Assembly: GCF_009828835.1 (NCBI RefSeq) | Contig: NZ_WTTB01000003.1 | Span: forward strand, 223,304 to 287,303 | Direction: 5' to 3' | From: Erysipelothrix urinaevulpis | GTDB taxonomy: Bacteria > Bacillota_I > Bacilli_A > Erysipelotrichales > Erysipelotrichaceae | Length of the DNA stretch: 64,000 nucleotides | In this document: piece after piece, positions 29,693 to 37,712 of the stretch | Numbering within the stretch: the first letter of the stretch is position 1 | How the letters are laid out: every line of letters starts with the position of its first letter | The notes under the pieces: model-generated | Told to the model about the DNA's origin: nothing | Database searches by the model: none | Seen by the model: the letters and a program-made list of their open reading frames with translations, nothing else | Program-made: the position numbers and the translations under genes

Positions 29693-31237
29693 CTATAATG
29701 GTAAATTACCATGTTTTTTTGTAGGTCGAGTTTCGCGTTTGCTTTTGAGCATATCGTAGGTTGAAATCAAACGTTGTCGAGTTGTACTTGGTTCGATAAC
29801 ATCATCCACATAACCTCGTTCTGCTGCCACATACGGATTAGCAACAGCTTGGCGATATTCTTCGACTTTCTTATCTTTTTCTGCGATTGGGTCGTCAGCA
29901 TTATTAATGTCTCTTCTAAAAATAATATTTGCTGCACCATCAGGACCCATAACAGCAATTTCTGCATTAGGCCATGCATAAACCATATCTGTATTTAGAT
30001 GTTTACTACACATTGCAATGTAGGCACCACCGTAAGCTTTTCTCATAATCACTGTTGATTTAGGGACTGTTGCTTCACTGAATGCATAGAGTAACTTCGC
30101 ACCATGACGAATAATTCCATTGTGTTCTTGATTGGTTCCCGGTAAAAATCCTGGCACATCAACAAGTGTTAATAATGGAATATTAAAGGCATCACAAGTT
30201 CTAACAAAACGAGCCGCTTTATCTGAACCATCAATATCTAAACATCCTGCTAAATAGTTGGGTTGATTGGCTACGACACCAACAGCTTCACCATTTAAAC
30301 GCATATAACCAATCACAATATTTTTAGCAAAATGCTCTTGAACTTCAAAGAACTCACCATTATCAGCAAGTATTTCAATCACATCTTTAACATTGTAGGC
30401 TTTGTTTGGATCATTAGGAACGATGCTATTCAATGCTTCATCATGTCTATTTTCATCATCACTCAATTCAACACTTGGTGCTGTTTGGAGATTGTTTGAT
30501 GGTAAATAAGATAAGAGTTCTTTGACTCGATTCAGTGTTTCTTCTTCAGTTTCGTCCATAAAATGAGCAACACCTGAAACAGCATTATGTGTTAAGGCAC
30601 CACCCAGTTCTTCTTGGCTAACCTCTTCACCCGTTACTGATTTAATAACTTCAGGACCGGTGATGAACATTTTTCCTGTGTTTTCCACCATAAAAATAAA
30701 GTCTGTAATAGCCGGTGAATACACAGCTCCACCTGCAGATGGCCCCATAATAACTGATATTTGAGGAACGACACCCGATGCGATTGTATTGTTATAAAAG
30801 ATATCGCCATACCCTGATAAGGCATCGACACCTTCTTGAATACGAGCACCACCAGAGTCATTAATTCCAATAATTGGAGCCCCCATTTTAATTCCCATTT
30901 TTTGAATTTTAGTAATTTTTTGTGCATGTTGCTGTCCAAGAGAACCACCTAATACCGTGAAATCTTGTGCATAGACATACACCAAACGACCATCAACTTG
31001 TCCATACCCTGTAACGACACCATCGCCTGCAATTTTCTTATCTTGCATGCCAAAATTTGTCGCACGGGTTGAAACAAAAGTATCAACTTCAACAAATGTT
31101 CCTTCATCTAACAACATATTTATTCGATCTCGAGCAGTTCTTTTACCCATTGAATATTGTTTTTCAATTCTGTCTTTTCCACCACCGAGAGCAATTTTTT
31201 CTTTTAACTTTTTTAATTCATTAATTGAATCTGACAT
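29693..31237 (-). CDS. mmdA: Acyl-CoA carboxyltransferase (MmdA-like) alpha subunit of Na+-pumping decarboxylase
   Basis: 514 residues from ATG at 31237 (AGGAGGG upstream). Carboxyltransferase of the PccB/MmdA family: transfers a carboxyl group from an acyl-CoA, typically (S)-methylmalonyl-CoA, to biotin. Seen: KRTARDRINMLLDEGTF, ARIQEGVDALSGYG, MGPSAGGAVYSPAITDF (oxyanion loop of the first half), DVPGFLPGTNQEHNGIIRHG and MRKAYGGAYIAMCSK of the second. Length fits MmdA better than GcdA (about 587). The substrate is not certain: the nearby CaiB-type CoA-transferase would supply an acyl-CoA, so malonyl- or glutaconyl-type substrates remain possible. Confidence 0.88.
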   Translation of the reverse strand: MSDSINELKKLKEKIALGGGKDRIEKQYSMGKRTARDRINMLLDEGTFVEVDTFVSTRATNFGMQDKKIAGDGVVTGYGQVDGRLVYVYAQDFTVLGGSLGQQHAQKITKIQKMGIKMGAPIIGINDSGGARIQEGVDALSGYGDIFYNNTIASGVVPQISVIMGPSAGGAVYSPAITDFIFMVENTGKMFITGPEVIKSVTGEEVSQEELGGALTHNAVSGVAHFMDETEEETLNRVKELLSYLPSNNLQTAPSVELSDDENRHDEALNSIVPNDPNKAYNVKDVIEILADNGEFFEVQEHFAKNIVIGYMRLNGEAVGVVANQPNYLAGCLDIDGSDKAARFVRTCDAFNIPLLTLVDVPGFLPGTNQEHNGIIRHGAKLLYAFSEATVPKSTVIMRKAYGGAYIAMCSKHLNTDMVYAWPNAEIAVMGPDGAANIIFRRDINNADDPIAEKDKKVEEYRQAVANPYVAAERGYVDDVIEPSTTRQRLISTYDMLKSKRETRPTKKHGNLPL

Positions 31238-31272
31238 TTTCACCCTCCTATAAGATGATATTTCAATAATAT

Positions 31273-31300
31273 AAGACTAATGCGTCGCAGCATTAGTCTT
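31273..31300. terminator. Hairpin between M42 peptidase and mmdA
   Basis: 11-bp perfect arms (31273-31283, 31290-31300), loop GTCGCA. The T-run is on the plus strand; on the minus strand the tail is TTATATTATT. It may attenuate or process the transcript between the peptidase and the decarboxylase genes. Confidence 0.6.
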
Positions 31301-31308
31301 TTTTAAAT

Positions 31309-32397
31309 CTAAATAAAATCTAAGTTAGCTTCGCCATTCTTTTCAACAAGGCCACATAAGATTTCAAATGTTCCAACTGCATCATTCATATTCATTAATT
31401 CAATTGGTGAGTGTGTATAACGTCTTGGAGTTGCAAGCATTGCAAATGGAATACCACTTCCTGCGAAACTTAATCTTGCTGCATCCGTTGCATACCCTTC
31501 ACCAATTAAGGTAATTTCTTGTAATTTAACATCTTTTAGTTTTGATGCTTTATCAATTTGATCAATAACCTTTTGTGATGAGAAACTGAATAATAAACCA
31601 ATCATAATTCCATCACCAACAACAAGGACTGGACCATCCCCCAAACGAATTGGCAGGTCTTGCTCAGTGTTAATATCTGGTGTATCACCTGAAGGAATTG
31701 TATCGATTACAATTGCATAGTCTGGATCAACGTTGTTACCTGATACAAATGCACCCTTCATTCCTGTTTCTTCTTGAACTGTTGCTACACCAACAATTTC
31801 TCCTGCAAAATCAATGTCGTCTAATTTTTTAAATAATTCAAGGAGTAAAGCACAGCTAATTCTATTGTCGATTGATTTTGTACATACATAGTCAGGATTT
31901 TGCATAACAGTAAAATCTGAAACAAATTCGATACGATCTCCGACTCTTATTCCTAAAGCTTCTACTTCTTCTTTAGAGTTGGCTGCAATGTCAATGTAAC
32001 TTTCTTTTGCAGTTTTAATACTGTTTTTCTCTGCTGCGCTTTCTAAGTGAGCAGATTTAATGCCAATAACACCTGGAATATTTCCGTTAATCATAACTTT
32101 ACGTCCAGTCATAACACGGTCAGATGGTGTTCCGACTTTATCAAATAAAATGAAACCATTTGCAAGAATATTCTTAACTGAAAAACCAATTTGATCAACG
32201 TGTGCCGCAATCATCATTTTAGGTCCTTCTGTTTTTCCTTTTTTACTTGCATAAACGTTTCCTAATTTATCGATGGTTACTTCGTCTGCATACTTACTTA
32301 ATTCTGTATACATGTGTTTTACCATTAATTGTTCATTTCCACTAACACTTGGAATTTCTACTAAAGTTTTTAAAGTTGCTTTTAATTGTTCTTTCAT
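31309..32397 (-). CDS. M42-family metallo-aminopeptidase
   Basis: 362 residues, cytoplasmic. M42 (glutamyl aminopeptidase/deblocking) peptidases bind two metals and form large tetrahedral complexes. Seen: IAAHVDQIGFSV (first metal His/Asp), VCTKSIDNRISCALLLELF (bridging Asp), VQEETGMKGA (catalytic Glu pair) and AIVIDTIPSGDTPD. Start has GGAGGATTAAA. It lies between hutP and mmdA in the minus-strand operon. Its link to the decarboxylase is unexplained; peptide-derived amino acids as substrate source would be inference. Confidence 0.9.
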   Translation of the reverse strand: MKEQLKATLKTLVEIPSVSGNEQLMVKHMYTELSKYADEVTIDKLGNVYASKKGKTEGPKMMIAAHVDQIGFSVKNILANGFILFDKVGTPSDRVMTGRKVMINGNIPGVIGIKSAHLESAAEKNSIKTAKESYIDIAANSKEEVEALGIRVGDRIEFVSDFTVMQNPDYVCTKSIDNRISCALLLELFKKLDDIDFAGEIVGVATVQEETGMKGAFVSGNNVDPDYAIVIDTIPSGDTPDINTEQDLPIRLGDGPVLVVGDGIMIGLLFSFSSQKVIDQIDKASKLKDVKLQEITLIGEGYATDAARLSFAGSGIPFAMLATPRRYTHSPIELMNMNDAVGTFEILCGLVEKNGEANLDFI

Positions 32398-32428
32398 TTT
32401 AATCCTCCGCTTTCATCATTTGAAAAAA

Positions 32429-32881
32429 CTATAAATGCATAACTCCAATCCCTATCGTTTTATGATTTGTTACTTTATGTACAGCCATATTTCCATACAT
32501 CGCGACACATAACCAGTTATCTCTTCGGACAATGGTTGCTTTCAATTGGAAACTTTGTGAGACTGGTGAATCAACTCGTACGCCCATTGCTGCATCAGCA
32601 GTAGCATGAATTACTGCGTGCATTTCATGTTGTGTTTTGTCTATGACCCTTTCGTTTAGACTCGCACCGACAACAGCACTTACTAATTTCTTCCTAACCT
32701 CATCATTCATTCCCGCAACACCTGTAACAACACATTTATAGCCCATGTTTTGGTACATGTCGATGTAGTATTTTTCTTCTTCATGGCTTTGCGTCATTGC
32801 CAATAAAATAGCAAGACGTTCTACCTCGTTTTTTTCATTTCCGATCTGTACATTTATATAACTTTTTTCCAATTGTTCCAC
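32429..32881 (-). CDS. hutP: HutP-family RNA-binding antiterminator homologue
   Basis: 150 residues. It resembles Bacillus HutP along the full length (148 there): N-terminal ERLAILLAMTQ helix, KCVVTGVAGMNDEVRKKLVSA, the His-rich ATADAAMGVRV core preceded by MHAVIHATADA, a RDNWLCVAMYGNMA strand and the ending HKTIGIGVMHL, like HETFGVGINHI of HutP. HutP binds RNA containing NAG triplets when L-histidine and Mg2+ are present and prevents termination. The histidine pocket and metal-binding His run look kept. It lies in the operon whose leader (34402-34560) shows spaced NAG triplets and a terminator, so autoregulation is likely; no hut enzymes are in the window. Confidence 0.88.
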   Translation of the reverse strand: MEQLEKSYINVQIGNEKNEVERLAILLAMTQSHEEEKYYIDMYQNMGYKCVVTGVAGMNDEVRKKLVSAVVGASLNERVIDKTQHEMHAVIHATADAAMGVRVDSPVSQSFQLKATIVRRDNWLCVAMYGNMAVHKVTNHKTIGIGVMHL

Positions 32882-32945
32882 TCCTTCTCTCTATACTGAA
32901 ATTGAAATATCATCGTATGATTTTCGTTATGTCATTATTTTTTAA

Positions 32946-33611
32946 TTACTTAACAATATTTTTTTTGTATAATCCTCTGATAATCATTGGTGTCCCAAAG
33001 ACAACAACAACTAACATAAACCATTGTGGTAAATTAAAGAATTTATACATAATCAAGGACATTGGTAAAGCAATAATTCCAATTTTTGGATTATTTAAAC
33101 TTAACTGTCCGTATAATGCACCAAATAGAGCTGGTATCGTAAATTCATTAAACGCACGCTCAATACTTGGTGGCATAATTCTCATAATCTGTGATCCTAA
33201 GATTACACATATCGTTAAGAACGCTAGGTTTGTAATAATTGATCCCGCAATCCCCAACATTGAGACTACCTCGCCTTTAGGTGTTCCATTTTCAACACCG
33301 AGCACTTCTTGTGCTGTTGCTGAGGCAGGTAATTTTAAATTAACCATATTCCCTGTACTAATCGCAAGATAAGACCCTGCTGTCCCGAAAATTGGGAAAT
33401 AAGAGAATAATTCAATTAGATAAAATGGACCGAATGTTGTCGCTACCCCTACCCAAGCATTCACCAATTCATTAAAACTTGGTATAACACCATACTTAAG
33501 GTATAAGTAACCTACCGGAAGAAATGATGTAATCATTATAAATAAAATCGAGATTCTTCCAATCTTAATCGCTGGTTTTATCCACTGTTCTTGATAGTTA
33601 TAATTTTTCAT
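32946..33611 (-). CDS. Uncharacterised membrane protein, partner of DUF5058 protein
   Basis: 221 residues with about five hydrophobic segments (near 20-40, 55-75, 80-100, 120-140, 185-215). It includes the sequence FPIFGTAGSYLAISTGNM and GIAGSIITNLAFLTICVI. I know no function; it directly follows the DUF5058 gene (10 bases) and precedes hutP, a pairing that suggests a two-subunit membrane transporter for a carboxylate or amino acid, which is inference. GGAGGAAACT precedes the ATG. Confidence 0.8.
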   Translation of the reverse strand: MKNYNYQEQWIKPAIKIGRISILFIMITSFLPVGYLYLKYGVIPSFNELVNAWVGVATTFGPFYLIELFSYFPIFGTAGSYLAISTGNMVNLKLPASATAQEVLGVENGTPKGEVVSMLGIAGSIITNLAFLTICVILGSQIMRIMPPSIERAFNEFTIPALFGALYGQLSLNNPKIGIIALPMSLIMYKFFNLPQWFMLVVVVFGTPMIIRGLYKKNIVK

Positions 33612-33620
33612 AGTTTCCTC

Positions 33621-34328
33621 CTAACCTAACATACTTCCAAATATCATTCCTATTACGAGTGCAAACCCTAACGCATATTCTTTTAACCACTTTAGTTTTG
33701 GGTTTTTGGCAACAAATAACATCACCGCCATTGAAACACCCCCTGCAATCACTGAACTTGAGTAGCCACCACCTTTTAAGATTTCTGGTGCCGCAAAGAA
33801 TCCAAACAAGCCCAATGTCACTGATGCTGTTAGCAATTGCAACCAACGAGGATCGCCACCACCTATTTTTGTTCTAACTTTCTCCATTCGGTGATTGAGG
33901 AAAAATAGAATAATAAGCCAGCCAATTCCATTCGCTGCAATACTAAACCATGACGCAGATAAACCAGTTAATGTAAACCCTTCAGAACCAAGGCTTTCTC
34001 CAACAGAAGCCGCCCCAATCTCTGCAGATTTTAGTATAACCGCTGAACCTCCAGTCATATTCAATCTCATCCAGGTCATTGGACCACCAACAAGTGCCGT
34101 CATTGCAAATACAACAACAAAAACTGATATTGCTGGACCAACTGAACTAATGAGCCCAGTTTTGAATGCTTTCTTAGCATCATCTTTCGATAAGCCAACA
34201 CCTTCAGCATTCTTGAAAGATAAACGAATAAACAAAACAGTCTGAACAATGATAACGCTTACAGCAATACCCGCACAAATCCAGATACCCCATCCATTCG
34301 CTACTTCCATTACCTCTTTTAATGACAT
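33621..34328 (-). CDS. DUF5058-type membrane protein
   Basis: 235 residues with about six membrane segments: IWICAGIAVSVIIVQTVLFI near the N-terminus, VGPAISVFVVVFAMTALVGG, WFSIAANGIGWLIILFFL, a short GFFAAPEIL region and two more at the C-terminus. I recall this family as DUF5058, without experimental function. First gene of the operon that runs through a second membrane protein, hutP, the M42 peptidase and the decarboxylase, so an importer or exporter of the pathway substrate is a fair inference. It has GGAGGGG before the ATG. Confidence 0.82.
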   Translation of the reverse strand: MSLKEVMEVANGWGIWICAGIAVSVIIVQTVLFIRLSFKNAEGVGLSKDDAKKAFKTGLISSVGPAISVFVVVFAMTALVGGPMTWMRLNMTGGSAVILKSAEIGAASVGESLGSEGFTLTGLSASWFSIAANGIGWLIILFFLNHRMEKVRTKIGGGDPRWLQLLTASVTLGLFGFFAAPEILKGGGYSSSVIAGGVSMAVMLFVAKNPKLKWLKEYALGFALVIGMIFGSMLG

Positions 34329-34401
34329 ATAACCCCTCCCTTCTCTTTCGTAGTCATCAAATTTAGAGCTTAAAACTTTAGAAATTTAAATTTTAGACAA
34401 C

Positions 34402-34560
34402 AAAAAAAGAGCTTAATACAAAAACAGGATCAACCCATAATTTGATTTCGCTCTTCACTCGTCACTATAATAATCAATATTATTAGCAATTTTGTAATCT
34501 ATCAATTTACTTCTAAATAATCTCTTCTCTTCATCACTATACATTCATATTAACACAAAA
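34402..34560 (-). promoter_or_regulatory. Probable HutP-controlled leader RNA of the decarboxylase operon
   Basis: The minus-strand leader contains TAG-TGAC-GAG-TGAA-GAG at 34451-34467, three NAG triplets separated by exactly four bases, the spacing known for HutP RNA sites. The last triplet lies in the 5' arm of a terminator: stem 34450-34455 with 34407-34412, inner stem 34429-34433 with 34442-34446, then a T-run at 34402-34408. Other NAG clusters lie further upstream near 34525-34540. A hutP homologue is in the same operon. Confidence 0.65.
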
Positions 34561-34665
34561 ATTTCATAATACAAATATTATTTTATTATTTTTAAAAATC
34601 AACACTTATGCTTTGATTCCCAAAGATTTTAGTCAAACATGCTGTATTTATGTAAAATAAAACAC

Positions 34666-34720
34666 TCAAAAATTAAAATAATAACTGTTAAGTGTTTATT
34701 TTGTTATTTAAAAAAGTGGT
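34666..34720 (-). terminator. Terminator after CoA-transferase gene
   Basis: Imperfect long-armed hairpin: AAAATAAAACACT (from 34665) pairs with AAGTGTTTATTTT (to 34703) around a loop of about 13-25 bases, just beyond the stop of the CoA-transferase gene. Transcription of that gene is thus separated from the operon leader downstream. Confidence 0.6.
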
Positions 34721-35908
34721 TTAAATTGCGCCTTCTTCTTTTAATTTCACAATTTCTTCATCTGAATAATTTAAAATTTCTTTTAAAACTTCCTCTGTAT
34801 TTTGACCTAAAACTGGTGCTGCCATTCGGACTTCGCCTTGAGTTTCACTCATTTTAATTGGCACACCTGGTATAGATATTTTCCCTGCTGTTGGGTGATC
34901 AACTTCAACAATCATCTCGCGAGCAATTACTTGTGGATCATTCACAACATCCTCAATTTTGTTAATGGGACCATTAGGAACACCAACATCATTTAAGATA
35001 TCAATCCATTCTTCTGTTGTTTTATTAAGAAATGGTTTAGCCAATAACGGTCTCATTTCATCATAATTTTCACCACGTAATGGATTTGTGTGGAAACGAG
35101 GGTCTTCAATTAATTCAGGTACCCCTAAGGCATTACATAAGAAGCCCCACAATGTGTCATTACCAGCAGCAATCATAATGCTGCCATCTTTTGTTTCAAA
35201 TGATTCAAATGGAATAATTGAAGCATGACGATTACCTAACGGTTTAGGGGATTCACCTGTAGCCATGTAACGTGCAATTGCATTTTCAAGAATCGACACT
35301 TGCGTATCAAGCATGGCAACATCTACTTTTTGTCCTTTACCAGTTTCATTACGATAATTTAAAGCTCCTAAAACACCAATTGATGTATACATTCCTGCAA
35401 TAATGTCAGAAATAGATGAGCCAACTTTGGTAGGTTCTCCATCGAGTTCTCCAGTTATACTCATGATACCACCCATTGCCTGAACAACAGCATCATACGC
35501 TGCACGTTTACTATACGGACCTGTATGCCCAAAACCTGAAGATGCTGCATAAATTAATTGTGGGTTAATCTCTTTTAAGACATCATACCCTAAACCAAGT
35601 TTTTCCATCGTTCCAGGACGATAATTTTCAACCAACACATCCGCATCTTTAACTAGTTCTAATAAGATTGCTTTGGACTTTTCATTTTTTAAATTCAATG
35701 TCATACTCTTTTTATTACGATTAATACTCATGAAGTATGAACTTTCACCGCCCACATATGGACCAAAGGCACGTGAATCGTCACCTCTGTTTGGTATTTC
35801 AACTTTTAATACATCTGCACCCATATCTGCTAAAATCATTGTCGCATAGGGTCCAGCTAAAACTCTTGATAAATCTAATACTTTCAATCCTTCTAATGCT
35901 TGTTTCAT
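34721..35908 (-). CDS. CaiB/BaiF-family (type III) CoA-transferase
   Basis: 395 residues, the family length. Seen: LDLSRVLAGPYATMILADMGADVLKVE-type N-terminus, the NRNKKSMTLNLK segment, VENYRPGTMEKLGLGYD with the catalytic Asp expected just after (Asp in the following FGHTGPYSKRAAYDAVVQAMGG region), and GNRHASIIPFESF. Type III enzymes move CoA between acyl-CoA and a carboxylic acid. Next to a Na+-pumping acyl-CoA decarboxylase, it could activate the free acid and recycle CoA from the decarboxylated product. Oxalate use is unlikely to be the role here as no oxalyl-CoA decarboxylase is visible. It has its own promoter region with a NAG-rich leader. Confidence 0.88.
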   Translation of the reverse strand: MKQALEGLKVLDLSRVLAGPYATMILADMGADVLKVEIPNRGDDSRAFGPYVGGESSYFMSINRNKKSMTLNLKNEKSKAILLELVKDADVLVENYRPGTMEKLGLGYDVLKEINPQLIYAASSGFGHTGPYSKRAAYDAVVQAMGGIMSITGELDGEPTKVGSSISDIIAGMYTSIGVLGALNYRNETGKGQKVDVAMLDTQVSILENAIARYMATGESPKPLGNRHASIIPFESFETKDGSIMIAAGNDTLWGFLCNALGVPELIEDPRFHTNPLRGENYDEMRPLLAKPFLNKTTEEWIDILNDVGVPNGPINKIEDVVNDPQVIAREMIVEVDHPTAGKISIPGVPIKMSETQGEVRMAAPVLGQNTEEVLKEILNYSDEEIVKLKEEGAI

Positions 35909-35937
35909 GATACCCTCCTATTTGAAAACTAAACATT

Positions 35938-36012
35938 AACTATTTCCAATTTTCATGCTCAGAAATAGTTGAACAGGGTCATAAAGTATATTAAATCTAT
36001 CACTCATCACTC
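35938..36012 (-). promoter_or_regulatory. NAG-rich leader and hairpin of CoA-transferase gene
   Basis: The leader carries GAGTGATGAGTG on the minus strand (plus 36001-36012), close to GTGACGAGTGAAGAG in the decarboxylase leader, and AAG and TAG triplets beside it. It is followed by a 9-bp perfect hairpin (35938-35946 with 35962-35970) and a modest T-rich tail. Suggests the same RNA-binding control as the decarboxylase operon. Confidence 0.5.
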
Positions 36013-36121
36013 ATTTACTTTAGATTTATACACAAACCTATGTGTTAACATAGTACATTCACATTATACATAAAATATGGTTCTTTGAACAATTTTCTCT
36101 TTATATCTCTAATTAAAGTTT

Positions 36122-36643
36122 TTAATTTCTATTGATTTTTTCACTTATATAATAACTAATTCCCATTGAAAGCGTATCGGTAGGTATGAAAATCAAAAAA
36201 TAAGAAACGAATAAAGTCTTCATATCTAAGGTTATATTTAAGAAGTTTTTTAAGTTTAAATAAAGGATGGGTAGAGCGATGACATATAAAATCAATTCTC
36301 CACACAGTAATGCAACGACTCTTTTAGGTCCTTCTAAGCGATGGTAGACTTTGTTGATTGTTAAGGTCATCGGGATAAAACCTAAAATAAATCCAAAACT
36401 TGGAGATAGAATAGCTTGAGGTCCAGATACTCCACCAGCAAACACTGGCAATCCGATCAAGCCCAACAATACATACGACACAATGGCAAAGCTTGCTTGT
36501 TTGAATGACAACATCATCGCTGTTAAAGAAATCGCAAAGACTTGCAGCGTAAATGGAACAAGGGGTGTGGGAATTTGAATGTAAGAACAAACTGCAATAA
36601 AAGCTGTAAACATTGCCGACAACGCTAAATCTTTTGTTTTCAT
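36122..36643 (-). CDS. bioY: Biotin transporter BioY
   Basis: 173 residues, six membrane helices, the substrate-binding S component of an ECF biotin importer. Seen: LALSAMFTAFIAVCSYIQIP, PFTLQVFAISLTAMML, YVLLGLIGLPVFAGG and SPSFGFILGFIP, all BioY signatures. Its ATG overlaps the birA stop by four bases, so both are translated together. Biotin is needed by the decarboxylase carrier encoded 7 kb away. Confidence 0.95.
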   Translation of the reverse strand: MKTKDLALSAMFTAFIAVCSYIQIPTPLVPFTLQVFAISLTAMMLSFKQASFAIVSYVLLGLIGLPVFAGGVSGPQAILSPSFGFILGFIPMTLTINKVYHRLEGPKRVVALLCGELILYVIALPILYLNLKNFLNITLDMKTLFVSYFLIFIPTDTLSMGISYYISEKINRN

Positions 36644-37611
36644 TTTCGATATCCTCCAATTGAAATTTCTCCAGAAAATAGTTCACTTGTTTGGCCTTTT
36701 GAATCTTCGACCACTAAATGTCCTTGCGGTGTAATTCCTGTGACTTTATATTTATTTATCGTATCGTCATTCACATATACTTCCTGACCGATGACAAAAC
36801 AATGTTCTTCATAATCATGCAGCAATGTTTCAACATTGTCCGGAAATTGTGTTAATAACGCATTGAATTCATTGATAATCATTGCAATCAGTTTTTCTCG
36901 ATGAATCGTTTGATTCGTATGCTCTTCTAATGAGGTGTATATATCACTTAACTCATCAGGTAAGTTTTTGTCTTGATAGACATTTAAGCCCATCCCCAAA
37001 ACAATATATTTATATTTCTTCAACTCTAAGATTATCTCACCTTCAGTCAAAATTCCGGCCATTTTTTTACCCTGGATAAAAATATCATTCAGCCATTTAA
37101 TATCAACGTCTAATTCAAGCTCTTTCTTCAATGCTTTGGTTAACGCGACTGCTGCGAGAATGGTCAGTAATTGCGTATTTTCTAAAGATAAATCAGGACG
37201 CAAAACAACACTCATATAAATGCCATTCCCTTTGGGTGAATAAAATGAACGGCCTTGTCGACCTTTACCTTTTGTTTGTTCATCACTAATAAACCAAACA
37301 TTTTCGTCATGGCTTTCATTCGCATACTGTTTTGCAGTGTCATTGCTGGATGATAACGTCTCATATACCTTCAGTGTTGTTTCATGGTCAATGAAGTGTT
37401 GGATCCCAGAAACTGAAAGGATGTTGTTTGCTGAAACAAGTTGATATCCCTTATTTCTTACTGACGCAATTTCCATGCCTTGTTTTCGTAATTTTTCGAT
37501 TTCTTTCCATACATTAGCTCGCGTCATTCCCAGTTCATCACCAATTTGCTGACCACTAATATATCGTTCTTTATTTGCTTGTAAAAAGTCTAATACTGTT
37601 TTTTCTTTCAT
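36640..37611 (-). CDS. birA: Bifunctional biotin-protein ligase and biotin repressor BirA
   Basis: 323 residues. N-terminal winged helix (about 5-60, RYISGQQIGDELGMTRANVW) binds DNA; the central ligase domain has SDEQTKGKGRQGRSF (biotinyl-AMP loop), GIYMSVVLRP, IKWLNDIFIQGKKMAGIL (catalytic Lys) and GMGLNV; a small SH3-like C-terminal domain follows. It attaches biotin to the carrier subunit and represses bioY expression. An operator of the BirA type (37652-37682) lies 41 bases upstream of its start. Confidence 0.95.
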   Translation of the reverse strand: MKEKTVLDFLQANKERYISGQQIGDELGMTRANVWKEIEKLRKQGMEIASVRNKGYQLVSANNILSVSGIQHFIDHETTLKVYETLSSSNDTAKQYANESHDENVWFISDEQTKGKGRQGRSFYSPKGNGIYMSVVLRPDLSLENTQLLTILAAVALTKALKKELELDVDIKWLNDIFIQGKKMAGILTEGEIILELKKYKYIVLGMGLNVYQDKNLPDELSDIYTSLEEHTNQTIHREKLIAMIINEFNALLTQFPDNVETLLHDYEEHCFVIGQEVYVNDDTINKYKVTGITPQGHLVVEDSKGQTSELFSGEISIGGYRK

Positions 37612-37651
37612 TGTATCGCCTCTTTTTTGATGGTATCACACCTTTCTTTCT

Positions 37652-37682
37652 TTGTAAACCTAATTTACACAATAGTTTACAA
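37652..37682. promoter_or_regulatory. BirA operator
   Basis: TTGTAAAC-N15-GTTTACAA, a perfect 8-bp inverted repeat with 15-base spacer, matches the Gram-positive BirA box. It lies in front of birA-bioY and just beyond the lytR terminator, so birA-bioY should be autoregulated by biotin. Confidence 0.88.
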
Positions 37683-37690
37683 TCGAAAAA

Positions 37691-37712
37691 AATAGTGTCT
37701 AATGACACTATT
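37691..37712 (-). terminator. Terminator of lytSR
   Basis: 9-bp perfect arms (37691-37699, 37704-37712), loop TAAT, seven T on the minus strand. The lytR TAG stop is inside the stem. Confidence 0.85.

Noticed and set aside
32902..33372. 156-codon plus-strand frame opposite the 32946 membrane protein gene
   Set aside because: Antisense reading of a conserved hydrophobic gene; no start signal.
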